DNA of 64,000 nt from the NCBI GenBank assembly GCA_001632425.1, contig KV425577.1, positions 65,462 to 129,461 of the forward strand, in the 5' to 3' direction. A program made the translations under genes and the position numbers. Numbering within the stretch: the first letter of the stretch is position 1; each line of letters begins with the position of its first letter. The stretch comes from Neolentinus lepideus HHB14362 ss-1. Taxonomy: Eukaryota > Basidiomycota > Agaricomycetes > Gloeophyllales > Gloeophyllaceae. The notes beneath the pieces are model-generated. The model did no database searches, was not told where the DNA came from, and saw only the letters and a program-made list of their open reading frames with translations. This document shows positions 47,564 through 61,601 of the stretch, one piece after another.

Positions 47564-48917
47564 ATGTTCGACGACCAGCAGCTCGACGATTCTCCCCCGC
47601 CTGCGTATGAGGTGTCGCAGCAGGAGCTGGACCGCAAGATATCCACGGCCGTCGAGCAGTCGCTGACGATCTCCCAGCCGGCGCGGGGTGCCGATGAAGG
47701 TGAGGACGTCTGGGAAGAGTGGGACGAAGCGGCCTTCGAGGTTGCGGCTGCGCGAAGTGTATCGGCACTAGCTGGATCTTCGTCTTCGCCAACCGAGAGT
47801 AGTAACTCAAGTGCGTTGTCCTCGGCTGTCCCGCCGCTGCGGATCGTAAAGAGAAAGAGGCTTGCCTCTGCTAGTTCTGCGACTAGCGAGAAACATCGCC
47901 TGGCGCTGAGCGTGCAGAACCAGGAGCTCGAGCACGAGATACCCAGTTATCAGGAAAGTCAGTCACGACCACGGCCGTTTGTGCATCCTTTCCTGGTGCA
48001 CGATGTAACCGCAGGAGAGGAGGGCGACATGTCGCCGCCCTTCCGGGACCAACATGTCGGGTGGAGTGATACCGATTCACGGATCGCCTCGCCTCTATCG
48101 TCCCCAACGCTAGCATCCTCGAATCAACTATCCCATACCCTGAGAAGACCGCTGAGCAGCCCGTTGACGTCGATGTCTCCGCAGCCGCTATCGCAGACCC
48201 CGCCAACGTTCGAGCCACTTACCACGCCAAGGAGACCCCTTGGCCGGTCGAGTTCGCGACCCAGTACAAGTTATACTCCATCGCCGAGGATCTCGACGTA
48301 TGGTTCTATGAGGGTCGAATTCGACCCGAATGTGGCTTACAGGAAGTCTAGCACGTTCGGCAAGCTCCCCGAGGACGATGAACCAGTAAATGGCAGCGTC
48401 AATGCAGCCTCTCTATATAAGTGGGTTTCGTCCTCTGATGCCTTTGGAATGTGTATTATTGACGAATGCTCTGCCCCAGGCACGCCGTTGCTGCTCATGT
48501 GACCCCCTCGACACCCACGCCACGGAAGCCGTCCATTGCTCAAGTGTAAGTCGACCGTACGACTATGTCTAGCTTGTCTGACTTTTGCGAGGAAGTAATC
48601 GTTCTTCGGTCGCCGCCTCCATGTACGGCGAGCCGTCATCATATTTCGATAGCAGAAATACTCCTTTCACTCCTAACAGGCCACGTAACACGAGCCCACA
48701 CACGATGACGCCGACGTCTGGCCATTCGTCACTCCCAGGCAGCGTTCCCTCTCCTCCCCGTCCCAATGTGGTTGCCTCCAATACCCAGGGTCTGTACGCA
48801 CAACCTCCTACGCAGCGTTCTTCACAGCTGTTCCAGCATCCAGTGCCCGTGACCGTTGCTGGCCCTAACCGATGGGCAATGACCGAGCACGATATCACAA
48901 GCGATATTTACCGTTGA
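47564..48917 (+). CDS. Disordered Ser/Pro-rich hypothetical protein
   Basis: Exons 47564-48420, 48480-48545, 48596-48917 give 414 aa. The start MFDDQQLDDSPPPAYEVSQQE carries a PPxAYE sequence close to a PPxY motif, which WW domains of NEDD4-type ligases bind. Then DEGEDVWEEWDEAAFEVAAA, long Ser/Pro-rich stretches, and a short ordered piece (VEFDPNVAYRKSSTFG). The C-terminal part is again Ser/Pro-rich and ends TVAGPNRWAMTEHDITSDIYR. Intron 2 uses a GTAAGT donor and AAG acceptor; the frame after it is long and consistent. A PPxY-containing adaptor is possible but unproven. Confidence 0.65.
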
Positions 48918-49782
48918 TCTTGAGCCCAGAAAGTCTATTGCGACTTACGTGTTGTGTTTCCCTGATATTGTACATGTGGTGCTTGAATAGTGTCTATTAT
49001 ACCTAGTTGTGACGTAGCTGTGATATGTAACCTTACCCCGCATCCATCCCATTGTTAATGTACACTACAACTAAATGAATGAAGCTATATATGTAGTCTA
49101 TATCTAGAGCCACGGTATATGAGTGGAGACCATGAGAAGGGACACTAAACTACAATCATGACAGTCATGATATGGTTATACTTTTTACATGCGCCAGCTG
49201 GCTGAGGGTTCAAGTTTCGGATTACGATATGTGGCCTCGGACCCACTGCAGCGATGACATTGTGGAGGTGTATGTAGCGCCTACCGGATTGTTATGATAT
49301 CCCTTATTTCGTGCGTGTGATACAGAGACTGTCCCTCAGTTCAAGCAGCTTCAACAATTGTTGTGCGCCAGAATAATTGATAATCGGTGCACAAAATGGT
49401 AGAGCGGGGCCGCCTGGAAAGGAGGGGAGCATCTCATGTCAGTGAGAAAGAGGGGATCCCCGGGAGCTTTGACTCTGAATGCCTATTCATAGGATAAGTG
49501 GCAGGGCAACAAGCGTCACCAGGAAGACAGGAGGAGAAAGGAACAGTATATGAGGTGGGTGTCGGTGCACAAGGCGAACTGGTTGCTCGTGCAGGTAAGG
49601 ATGCATCCAGTACGCCTGAAAGGTGAGCACCATATAGGCCATCAAAGAGGCATGGCATCTGATGCGGGAATCTGCGGGCAGAGCTTCTCTCTGACTTCTT
49701 GATACGGAAACATTTGTCGGTAAATTACATTTGACAACGTCGCGAAGTAGCAACTCAAATACGCTCTTTCTCTCCTTCCACC
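48918..49782. other. 5' region of the COT1 kinase gene
   Basis: About 865 bp of AT-richer sequence with short ORFs only. The long upstream space is common for regulated polarity kinases. A pyrimidine-rich tract (ctctttctctccttccacc) precedes the COT1 ATG. I see nothing else. Confidence 0.45.
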
Positions 49783-51651
<1,869 letters not shown>

Positions 51652-51958
51652 ACGGTTGGTTAGTCAACTTGCCTGTATCATATTTCAGCATGGATGTCAT
51701 TCCCCACTGCTTTGTACCTTTTTCTTCTGTTTTGCATGTCTTTCACGATCTTCGGAATCATTAGGGCCTAGTACAGTACAATACATCTACATCAGCACAT
51801 CAAATCGTTACTTCTCATCACTGCAATACTCTGTACATGCGAACGTACAAATACATATACCAAGCAAAGTCCTGGGTACCCTGGGCGTACAATAGGGAAG
51901 AAAAGATTGGTTCAAGATGCATCCTAGGTATGTAAGCGTAAAAGTGGGCGCAGTCGTA
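51652..51958. other. Convergent 3' flanks
   Basis: 307 bp between the COT1 and PX-protein stops. AT-rich with repeated TACAT-like words (gtacatgcgaacgtacaaatacat). No gene. Confidence 0.5.
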
Positions 51959-54900
51959 TCAGCTCTGTCGCGGGCGCAGCAAAGGCCTCATCTTTGGACG
52001 TCGATCAGTGCGGAACAAGAGGCATCGTCGAATTGCACTCACCATCTCGACAAACAACGGTAGCAATTGAGGTATATGATGAAGCTCGGGGGGTTTGATA
52101 GGCTCTGGCCGGTTCTTGCGCTTCTGTAGCGTCTTCGGCTGCGGTCGGGCATCCAATGGCGGTCTTTGCCGGAGTTCATCCGCAGAGGGACGCTGACGAG
52201 GTGGAGCTGGGCTGGGTGGAAGGGGCTTGCTTCGCGACAAAGTCAAATGATCCTTCGGTGGCAATGGAGGGACAGGCGGCGCACTGGCGTGATCATATCG
52301 TAAAGAGTTGTGGGAATGGGAGAACGTCATCGATCTCGATGTTCGAAGTGGTGAGGACTTCACTGGTCGAGTAGCATCCATAGACTGCTTGCCTAAGGGA
52401 GCGGACTTCAAGGAATCGACGCGCTGCCGAATGGGAGGATTCCCGACTGTACGAGCCCTAGCTATTGGAGTTGGTCGGGGCTTCTCCTCCTCTGTGCTAC
52501 TTTCTTCGCTACCAGTTTCGTACTCTTCACTGTCAGTTTCCTCGTCGCTCCCGCTTTCCTCTTCAGAGTCTTCACTGTTGTCCTCCGAGTCTGCAGCAGC
52601 GAGCTCATCGGCGTCACCGCTGATCAGTTCGCCAAAGCTCAACTCCTGGACAACACCGTCCACCAGTGCCCTGGCTACTTCGTCCTCGGCGTCCGCGTCG
52701 CCTTGCGCGAGGCCTTGCTGTGTCCGGCCAAACCGCTTGCGGAGCTTGTCTTCGTGCGCCAGTTTCAAGCCGTAATGATATTTGGCCACGGCATCCACCT
52801 CCTTCATTATCGTCTCCCTTTCCGAACCTGTGTGCGGGAGCAAGAACTCCAAGCTGATCCTGTTCTGCCCTTGAGCATCCGAGAGACCTTCTCGGATAAC
52901 CATAAGGAAGAGTTCAATCCACCTCATAAGACTGTCAAAGAGGCCTTCGCCCTTGGAGTGGACTTTATGCACGAAGCTGTAGAACGACTGCTCATGTCGC
53001 TGGATGAGGTCGATGAAGGCTTGCACTGTCCGCTGGGGATCTTCTTGGCTCACTTGAAGAGGATGTAAAATTAGATAGTTACAGACCAATTCTGAATAGA
53101 TTCCCCTTACATTCCTCGGTCGCCTCCACCGTCTTTATTAAATCATTGATAAAGTTCTGGAGATCCCCAATAGAGTCGGCGATACTTGCTGCCCTGTACA
53201 CCTGTGCCAGAGGTGCATAGAATATAGTAATGATATCCTTCAAAAGGTCGGCAGTAACTCCCTAATTCGATGGATCATCAATCGACATCCACAGCATTCA
53301 TGCAGATACCAACCTCGAATATAAGCCCGATCAACTCCTCCCGATCTCTAAGCCTCTCATACAATTTGGCGAGAACAGTGAGATCTTCATACAGCCAAGC
53401 ATCATCGTCTTGGGGTCCATCATCGTCATCCGAGTCAGCAAGATCTTCGCGATACTTTGTATATGCGGCATGTGCACGGTGCGCTCGCATAACACGGTAC
53501 ATTTGCGGGCGACTCAGTGGAGGATCCTCCCCAGAGCGCAAGACGGCAGTTAATATGTTGACCTTCTCCGCGACTAGACAATGCCTATAACGTCAGTCGT
53601 CTGCGCGGAAACTAGGTGGAGAAGTACCTACCAGCGTCAGCCTTGTATATATACTGTATCTCCTTGGGCGCATATACAAAGAGCTTAATTTTCTCACACA
53701 GGAGAGGGTCATCGACTTTGTCTTTCACAGCCTCAATGTCTTCCTCGAGGGCGCGAACCTCTTCCGCTAACGAACTTGTAAACATTCTGAAGGCCAAATC
53801 AATGTCTAAAACAACGTCGAAGAGGATTCGACCAACCGCTGTAAGAGACTTTTTTGTCCGAATGGCTGTGCCAAAAATAAATCCAGAACACCTACGACGC
53901 TGTTAGTAAATCATTCAAGGATGACACGGCAGAGACGAACTTCGAATCATGCCCATCGGATTACTGATCTTCAGAGCAGTCTTCAGCATGAAATACGGCA
54001 TCAAGCCGTGTATTCGCTTTAATCCGGCGAATGTCTGCGATGCATTATCAGCCGCAACCAAGTGCTGGAAAACAGTTGATGCTAGACTATGCAAAGTTGA
54101 GTTACGGAGAATCATACCAAGGTCAAGGCACATTCTGAGTAAGACTCACGATATCCTCGCCCATTCCAGCACTGCTTGGTACTCCGGCGGTAGGTCTCTC
54201 ACGTCCTGAGTGATCTTAATCGTAGAGAATATGCGCGTCAAACCACCTATCCTGAAGTTCGTCTCATTGCATCCCAAGGAACAAAAGCACACAAGCATAT
54301 ATCCGCTCACCTGGGCCCATGATATCCCCTTTCACACCTCGCACCGCTCCTCTAAGCCCTTCCACCCGATCCTTGATCTCCTGCGCAAACCTTTTCCGTC
54401 CATCTTCGCGCATCCGATCAGCCTCCTCTCTCCTTTGCGCATCGTACTGCTCATCTTCGTTGAGCGATGTAGGCATTGACAACAGGAAGCTCTTTAGCAC
54501 CGGGCTGCTGCCAATGGTCGAGTTCGCCAGTAAACTGTGCAGATAAGAGCGCAGAGTCAATCGATTCTTCTCTCTGGCAAGACGCAGCGACTGGGGGGCA
54601 CTGGATGTGGATGTCATCGGTGATAACGAGAATCCGTTGTGGGAGCTTGCAGAGCGTGGTGAAGGAGGCATGCTCAATGAATCTGAGGAACCTGTAGTGG
54701 ATGCCGTTGTGGTGCGGAATAAACCACCTGTAGAAGGATTCGGAGTTATGGGGGCGGAATGCGGGGCGCTGACGACGGTACGGTCCTTGGCAGGCGGCGA
54801 ACCAATAGTCTCTTCTGGGTGTGCTTTGCGCAACTACGAACCTCATGAGCACCCAACATATACATTAAGGGACAGCTGCCCTCACCTCGTCAGCAAGAGT

Positions 54901-55790
54901 CCGGAAGTCACCGTACCTTCGAGAGACATAGACGTCAGGCTGTCCTGCCCGTCTCGTACGAATGATAAACTCCTGGAGCAGTCACAGCACAATACTGGTA
55001 AGTGTTTAAAATGGATGGTGAATGAATGCACGCCACACACTTCATGCATCTTGCTCCTCATTCGGCCTTTGTCCACGACCGTCCGCACACAGATTATATT
55101 GACATCGAAAATATCCTGCATCCTCTTCTCTCTCGCATACCTCTTCTTAGCCAAGAGTTCTAAGCGATCCAGATCACTCTGTGACAGACGAACGACTTCC
55201 TCCCGTTCGGCGAGCTTTGTGGCAGTACCCAAGAACATGGCAAAGTTACGTTCCGCCTTGTGCAGCAGCTTCAATCGCGAAGCCTGTTCGAACCCTTCAC
55301 CACCTTCGTCAAATATTGAGGTTGGGGTCAGGTTCCTGGACAAGACCGAGACCATGAAAGGCTGCAACTTCTCCGGGAAGAAGTCTTTGGGTGCCTCCTT
55401 CAAGAATGGGAATGTCAAGACAAATTGTCTGAAGACGTAGCGCAGGAAGGGGAGCTCGAGACGTGGGGCATCTTTAGGTGGCGGATTGAAGGGAGGTCCC
55501 AGGTAAGAGAACGTAGACACCTGATTTGGGGCAGAGGTAGTGAGCGCATCCAATTCATGTCGAAATTGCAGCTGTATCAGCGACTTCTTCAGATAATGAG
55601 CCCGCAAGGGAGTCAATGAAATCAGCTTCTCCGCCGAATTATCAGATTCCGACGTCGGTGAAGGTACAAGATGGGCATTAGCATCGGGCTCCGCAGCCGT
55701 TCCTTCGACGTCCACAGACAGAGGCGGCTTCGGGGCTTCGCGTGTGGGCCGCCTGGGACGTTCTCGACGGGTTTCAGGAGCGTCGGTCAT
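51959..55790 (-). CDS. PX-domain protein with PX-associated (DUF3818-type) region
   Basis: Large fungal phosphoinositide-binding protein similar to yeast YPR097W. Exons 55790-55041, 54972-54886, 54833-54311, 54246-54150, 54086-53941, 53891-53837, 53786-53632, 53573-53314, 53261-53111, 53052-52043, 51991-51959 give 1088 aa in frame. The first 250 residues hold the PX-associated domain (LRAHYLKKSLIQLQFRHEL, LPFLRYVFRQFVLTFPFL). The PX core is near 250-290: EFIIRTRRAGQPDVYVSRR then YGDFRTLADELRKA. A Ser/Pro linker follows. The C-terminal helical region includes QHLVAADNASQTFAGLKRIH and VRALEEDIEAVKDKVDDP. The tail is an acidic Ser/Glu/Asp stretch and Pro-rich SH3-like ligands (PPVPPLPPK). Likely acts at endosomal or other internal membranes. 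The exact start is an ATG one codon inside a GTG. Confidence 0.88.
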
Positions 55791-56758
55791 CACGAGCGGC
55801 GATGGCGCAGAGCAAGGGCTGACAATGCTGAAGCAGATAATTCTGGCACAGGCTGCCGCTGTCCCGTGATTACGTCATGGCGACACGTTCCTGGAAGCGA
55901 TCTTTCGGAGACATCCGTTTCCATTTACAGATGAATTTCGCTGAATCAGGGAACCTGTGGCTTGTCTTTCATCCCTTCAGGGCTTCCAGTGCAGCTAGAG
56001 AGTAGCAAAAAGATGCCATCGTTAATATAATACAGATGCCGGTGAATTTTTGGTGAGACTGGGCTGATAAGGCCCAACACAGTCACCACCCGGTCCTTTA
56101 CATGCCGCCACTCCTTTATACACTCTTGTTTGCCCATAGCGCGGTGACTGCTTCATTGATCATTCTAGTCTTCCGAAGAATAGATATTCCACGATGTTAA
56201 ACAAGACGAGATACCTGTAGGCCGGCCTTTCTCGGAAGCAGGGAAATTCAGGGAAGACGCCAATGCTCCAGAATTCCCGAATCTACCAACTAAATACAGG
56301 TATTTGCACTGGGACAGCCGAGCTTTGAACTTGCGTGCGTGCAAGACAGCCCACTCTGAGACACTTGACGTGATTGTTGACAGCTGCTATATGGGTTACG
56401 ATATAATAGATCCAGCTAGAAATACATCGGACAGATGCAGAGCTTACCACACTAGACGCGAAGACGCCAGCATGTCAACTAAGATTGTTTCGTACATTTC
56501 TGAAGTCCATTACATCGTTCAGGATCGGGGACAATACACTAGTATCTCTCAAGTACCTGAGTCATGTAGAGATCGATTCAGTGCGTATATATGTGAGACA
56601 GATCTAACCTGCGAACGCGAAGATTGAACGCACTAATTCCTTAATCTTGGTGCAAAAGTACAATCCATACAAGAATGATAAGAATGACGGCGCTCCCAGA
56701 AACAGACAATATTCATTCCTGGAGTTCCAGACATAGACACGTCAGTTGCAAGAAGATG
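55791..56758. other. Intergenic, no supported gene
   Basis: About 970 bp upstream of the PX-protein gene, with the 3' flank of the small Cys-rich gene. ORFs up to 107 codons without motif. Nothing recognised. Confidence 0.45.
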
Positions 56759-57148
56759 TCAGACAGACTCCACAACGCGTCGTCGACCGTTCTGCGCTGC
56801 GGCTAAAGAGGGGGAGAGAGGAGGTGGGAGAAAACCAGATACATCCAACTTGCATACACAAGTCGTTTCCGCGGACCGACACGCCCCGATCAACTTCGAA
56901 ATCTCCGAAGCAGCGCATGCACACGACGCTTCCTTTCCACTGCCACATGCCTCGGTGAGGAGTTTGTAATAAGTCAGCTCGGCGCACGAGGATGGACATA
57001 TGGATTTCCTGCGGGTGAAAACGAGTGAATTGTTAGAAACGAGTAACGACAGAATATAGTTGATAGTCCGAGTTGAATAATGGAAGGAGCGGCAACCCTC
57101 ACACTCACGTATACATTCAACGACCGAGGCTAGCAGAAACACATCCAT
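56759..57148 (-). CDS. Possible small Cys-rich secreted protein (CFEM-like spacing)
   Basis: Tentative two-exon model, 57148-57105 and 57008-56759, about 97 aa. The first exon starts MDVFLLASVVEC, a short hydrophobic start; an in-frame ATG at 57184 is possible. The second exon carries eight Cys: KSICPSSC, LTEAC, EASCAC, GACR, TTCVC. This order, including two C-x-C pairs, is like fungal CFEM or related effector-type proteins but does not fit the CFEM pattern exactly. The tail (LPPPLSPSLAAAQNGRRR) may be read-through of a missed intron. The intron donor is uncertain, since the better GTGAGT four bases away breaks frame. No GPI signal seen. Confidence 0.35.
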   Translation of the reverse strand: MDVFLLASVVECIRECEGCRSFHYSTRTINYILSLLVSNNSLVFTRRKSICPSSCAELTYYKLLTEACGSGKEASCACAASEISKLIGACRSAETTCVCKLDVSGFLPPPLSPSLAAAQNGRRRVVESV

Positions 57149-57441
57149 GTCTGATACTAGACGGCAGTATGCTACACATAACACGGGTCGTGAGGGTATG
57201 GAACACCAAAGAAAGAAAAATAGAGATAGAGCACTGTAAATTTAAATAATCTAGAACCTCGTAAACTACAACGGGCAGCACATTAAAAACGAACGGACGT
57301 AGTTTGCGACGAGTCCAACTAAAAAAAAGCTAGCGATGCGGGGCGGTCCGAGAGATAGATCGCACAATGTCCCAGGGAAATGCGATGATGCGGTTCGTGA
57401 GGATCAGAATGACGTGCGCTATTGCTGTTGTGTGTTATGCG

Positions 57442-58972
57442 TTATGCGAGGGTGAAGAACAGACCTGCCACGCATGCGAGGAGGGCACTGCTTATTGGCC
57501 AGCGAGACCCAGCGGAGCTCTGATGCGTGGCGCCGACAGTTCCAGTGGCACTCGACCGCAACGTTGAGCTAGTGCCGGTGGTCGAGGCGGGGTGCGAAGA
57601 AGACGCCGATGTCGACGACGATGACGACGTAGCCGAAGACGACGTAGTCGAAGACGTCGCGCCCACGCCTGAATGGAAAATTCACATCAGCACACGATAA
57701 ATACCAGACGTAAAGACTCACTGTCGTTGACATCCAAAATGCCGCCGTCCGACCTGAACGGCTGCCCGTCCTGGATCTCCGAGACGCTCTGCAGCTTCCA
57801 GCCGTTCTGGATCATGACCGGGTACGCGTCCATGTACGCCTGGACGGACTCTGCCGACAGCTCGTGCTCGAGGATGATGAGGCCCGGGGATTTCGTGCCC
57901 GTGAGCCACTGCGTCATGGACTGGTTGATCGCCTGCATGGTCGTGCCGCCAGTGGTGAGCGACCAGTCCTCCGTGCTATGACATCACGTCAGATTTATAA
58001 ATTGCAAAACATGATTAAATTACGCACTCTTGATTCCAGACGATAGTCGTCAACCCAAAGACTTCCAAGGCGATGGCGCGCACGCGCTCATCGGTGTCCC
58101 CGTAGGGCGGCCGCCAGTACCGCGGGACCTTGCCGGCGGTGCTGTCGTACAGGATCTGCATCGTCCACCCGAACTGTGCGACGAGATCGATGTTCGAGAG
58201 CGTCGTCATGTACGGGTGCGTGTACGTGTGCACGGCGATGTCGTCGCCGTTGGTCACGTACGCCTGCTCAAAGGCGGTCGGGTTCCAGAGGATGTTGATG
58301 CCGATCATAAAGTGCGTGGCTTTGACGGAGTTGTTCTTCAGGAAGGAGTAGAGGGTAGGGGAGAACTGTAGTGCGGATACGGTGAGTAGGATGAATGGAG
58401 GAGATTAAGCGGTACTTGCCTCTGTAGGACCGTCGTCGAACCCAGAGCCGAGGATGCCCTCTGGGGCATCCCAGATGTCGTCTGGGTTCCGGCACTTGTA
58501 CGTGCCAGAACAGACCTGGGAGCCCAAGGGATCGTAACCAGAAGGGTATGTCGGGTTTCCATTAACAAGTGTGGACGGAGGAATGTTGGGTATTTTGCCC
58601 GCCTGGACGGCCTCGTTGAGCGCGTTCACCCATGCCTGGGGGAGCTGGGAGGAGTCGGGGGTGGTCGTCGGGTATGCGGCGCTCCATGCTAAGGAATGTG
58701 AGCAGGTAAAGAAGGCGCGTAAGAAGAGACTCACCTGGTGAACCTACCGACGGAAACGAGCCCGTAGAGTTGTTTGTCGCTTGGCGCGCAAAGAGACGGT
58801 GAGCGGGGTGGTCTCGAGGGTGGTACCATTTTGTACCGGGCGGGAGATGTTTTGCGATGGTGGGAGAGGGGGAATGGTCATGGAAGTCGTGAAGGGGGAC
58901 GAACCCTGCGCAAACGAGCGACGGCAGAGCGACGGCGAGGGCGAGGAGGCGGCGGGTAGATGGGGGGAACAT
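57442..58972 (-). CDS. GPI-anchored chitin deacetylase
   Basis: Carbohydrate esterase family 4 enzyme that removes acetyl groups from chitin in the cell wall. Exons 58972-58735, 58688-58420, 58365-58028, 57975-57722, 57668-57442 give 441 aa in frame. Signal peptide MFPPSTRRLLALAVALPSLVCA. Catalytic motifs: GSGFDDGPTE (base Asp and metal Asp), VHTYTHPYM (metal His residues), RYWRPPYGD, VWNQDTEDW, and IILEHE with the last His. The C-terminus is a Ser/Thr-rich stretch and a hydrophobic tail (WPISSALLACVAGLFFTLA), a GPI-anchor signal. Intron 2 (58366-58419) is a GC-AG intron with consensus GAG|GCAAGT. Long plus-strand ORFs here are shadows. Confidence 0.93.
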
Positions 58973-58999
58973 GGTGGGGGGGCGTCGGAAAGGCGCTGG

Positions 59000-60689
59000 A
59001 GGGGTGGATGGGCATGATGTGGCTATGATAAAGGCGAAGAAACGTTAGGGGTGACGGGGATGGTAGCCGGTGGCGGCTAACTGCAACAGGCCAGCTACTG
59101 ACTCGATTACCTCATTGGGATGGCGGCTGCCGTTCTATGCTGTGCTCGCCCCATACATCTATCGTGTCTATTATATTCAATATTCAATATACTTGTACGC
59201 TGACACTATTCATTCCGTCTACTACTATCCACCTCTTCGTAACCGGCTCGGTCATCAGAGACCGCTACTCCATGGCCATGCACGCAGAGGCATCCGACCC
59301 GCACGAACACACTGATCAGCGTCTCGGCACGGTGATACGGGCCCGATCTTGTAATACACCAGGTAGGTCTCACCGTCGTACACTATTCTTCGAGCCAGCC
59401 GCCGGGTATTCCTAGAAAAATCCGACGTTCCAGGACGACAGACAGGTCACCCGTTCAACATGCGTTACTCGATGGTCTATCCCTTTCGGAGGTATGTATG
59501 TGATGTCTACAACTATTTATAAAACCCCCACACCGTCTACGGTTAAACCAAGTAATCATCCTCAAGTCCGCGACACCTGTGGCCCCAAAACCAATCACTG
59601 TCTTTCCCTCCATTCCGTTCACTGTATGCCTGTCCCCGAGTCCTTCGACCGTCTGGCTGTGTCACTCTACGGCAGCAGGGAAGCCTCTAGAAGCCTTTCT
59701 GACATCTCAACTCTCCTCTTCCAAAGATACATATCCACTCGTCTTCTGCCAACGCAAACGTTCACCCATATATCGAATGTTCACGTTGACTTGTGCCGAA
59801 ACCGTTCTGTTTCCGCCGTACAGCCGCCCACCTGGTTACCCTTTCCCTCACCGGACTCCTTCGCCGTCAGAGGTATGTGTAGTGTTCTAGGTTGCGAAGC
59901 CTCCGCACCCGCACCCACACAACCCTGCACAAAGTCGATTCCTAGAGCGCTTCGGACCTTGCGCACTATTTATGACCACAACAAAGTTCGATGCTACCGA
60001 CGCCACCGATGGATGCCAACATTGATACTTGCCTGGCACGTTCCCGACAACCGTTCCTCTTCTGTCGGGGTCCCTGACTCTTTTCTCCGCACTTGTGGTC
60101 TACGCCAGACGCCCAGCTATTGGCCGACGGATCAGGTCTGCAGGCCTCAGGGCTCGGTCTGCTCAAGCTACCGGTCCCGACGATACTCCGCACGCACTAG
60201 AGGGCACCTCGCACAGTAGTTTTTACTGCCACCGCCCCGCACGGAAAATTTCCAAGGCCGGTCATCATAAAATCAACAGGAGGACCCTTGACTTCTGCTC
60301 TGATATCATGTTCCAAAGTACATGCTAACGTGACATGTGTATACTGCGATCCAAGTACGCCAGGAATGATATAGATATGTGATCCCGCTGCCGTTGCATC
60401 ACGTTCCCATGTATATATATTATATGGCTGCGACCTCCCCCGAGAGCGCTTTCTCTACGAACAGACTCACATGCAAACGTGTGTCCCCGTTTCGCTGTCC
60501 ATTCTCGCTCATACTGATAGTGCAACGAGGTGCTCAACGCTAGACGTTCAACGTTCAAAGGTTCGTCGGAAAGGGTGCTCCCATTAATCCAACGACGCAA
60601 AGGGAACCGGGGGGGCCAATCAATAGTTGTAGAGCAGAAGATGCATTTCAGTTTATTTAAGAAGTAGAAGAATTAACGCATCAACGTCA
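59000..60689. other. Gene-poor region with one uncertain ORF
   Basis: Holds the chitin deacetylase promoter (to about 59100) and an uncertain plus-strand ORF (59494-60219, 241 codons). That ORF is Ser/Pro/Arg/Cys-rich, starts with ATG and matches no family I know. A second frame (59579-59890) is open over part of it, so coding status is unclear. No RNA gene recognised. Confidence 0.4.
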
Positions 60690-61145
60690 CTGCTTATTGC
60701 GGATGACGTTGGGGTGCACTGGGATTGAAGCTTGAAGAGGAGTTTGTGAGCAGGGCGAGTCCCACGAGAGATCATCGTAGTTATGGACCCGCTGCGGGTG
60801 TCGCTGTGTCGATTGAAGTCATGGTGGTAGTTTTTTTTAAACTGTCTGTATAAGAGGAACAACCGCGAACAACGCTCGACGCTATCGTTTGGCACCGTCG
60901 CCCGAGTTGCTGGAATCACGTAGCTTGTGTGAAGAGCACCCTAGAATTAACCGATCTGCGCCGGTCTTTCGTGCTGGCCTGAGGAAGACAGCCGAAAACT
61001 CGCGGAGAAGAGATAGTCGTGCTCACTTAACTTCTAAGCAGGAGAAATTGTGACACCAAGCGAACAGCGAGGATTCCGGGACTAGGCGGTAGTGCAGAGG
61101 CGAGACACGAAGCATTTGGTGAGGGCTTGCGGTCAGTCGAACCAA
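60690..61145. repeat. Tandem duplication, copy 1
   Basis: First of two diverged direct copies of a unit of about 456 bp. The word tattgcgg occurs at 60695 here and at 61151 in copy 2. The words gtagtgcagaggcgaga (61089 and 61545), gagcaccctagaat and ggagaagaga recur in the same order. Copies differ by many substitutions and small indels. No open frame spans a copy. Confidence 0.75.
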
Positions 61146-61601
61146 CTGTTTATTGCGGATGCGCCGCACGACGTCGGGGTGCACCGGGAGCAAAGAGAGG
61201 AAGAGGGGTTGCGAGCAGGACGGGTACCATGAGAAGTCATCGTAGTTATGGGCCCGCTTCAGATGAAGTCATAGTGGTAGTTCCTTTGGAGGCTGTAGGG
61301 AACAACCACGTACAGAACGGCGTTGCTATCGTTTGACACCGACACAAAGCGCTGATTGTCGTCCGAGTTGCTGGAATCGTGTAGCTTGAGTGAGGAGCAC
61401 CCTAGAATCAACCGGCGATCCAAGAACCTTTCGTGCTGGTCTGAGGATAGCCGGAAACTTGCGGAGAAGAGACAGTCGTGCTCACTAGTTTCTAAGCAAG
61501 AGAAGTCAAACAGCGAGGATACACAATCTTTCCGGAACTATGCAGTAGTGCAGAGGCGAGATGTGAAGCATTTGGTGAGGCTGCATAGCACCTTGCGGTC
61601 A
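61146..61601. repeat. Tandem duplication, copy 2
   Basis: Second copy, same orientation and directly adjacent. Carries a 69-codon ORF (61127-61336) that is not conserved in copy 1, which suggests noncoding sequence. Up to about 80 percent identity by eye to copy 1. No terminal inverted repeats or target duplications seen. Confidence 0.75.

Noticed and set aside
54607..55440. Plus-strand ORF of 277 codons
   Set aside because: Lies opposite the PX-protein exons, which have conserved motifs and clean splice phases.
57864..58371. Plus-strand ORFs opposite chitin deacetylase
   Set aside because: GC-rich shadows of catalytic exons with no family match.
59494..60219. 241-codon ORF as a definite gene
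   Set aside because: Two overlapping frames are open, composition is biased and no motif is seen; kept only as an uncertain note.
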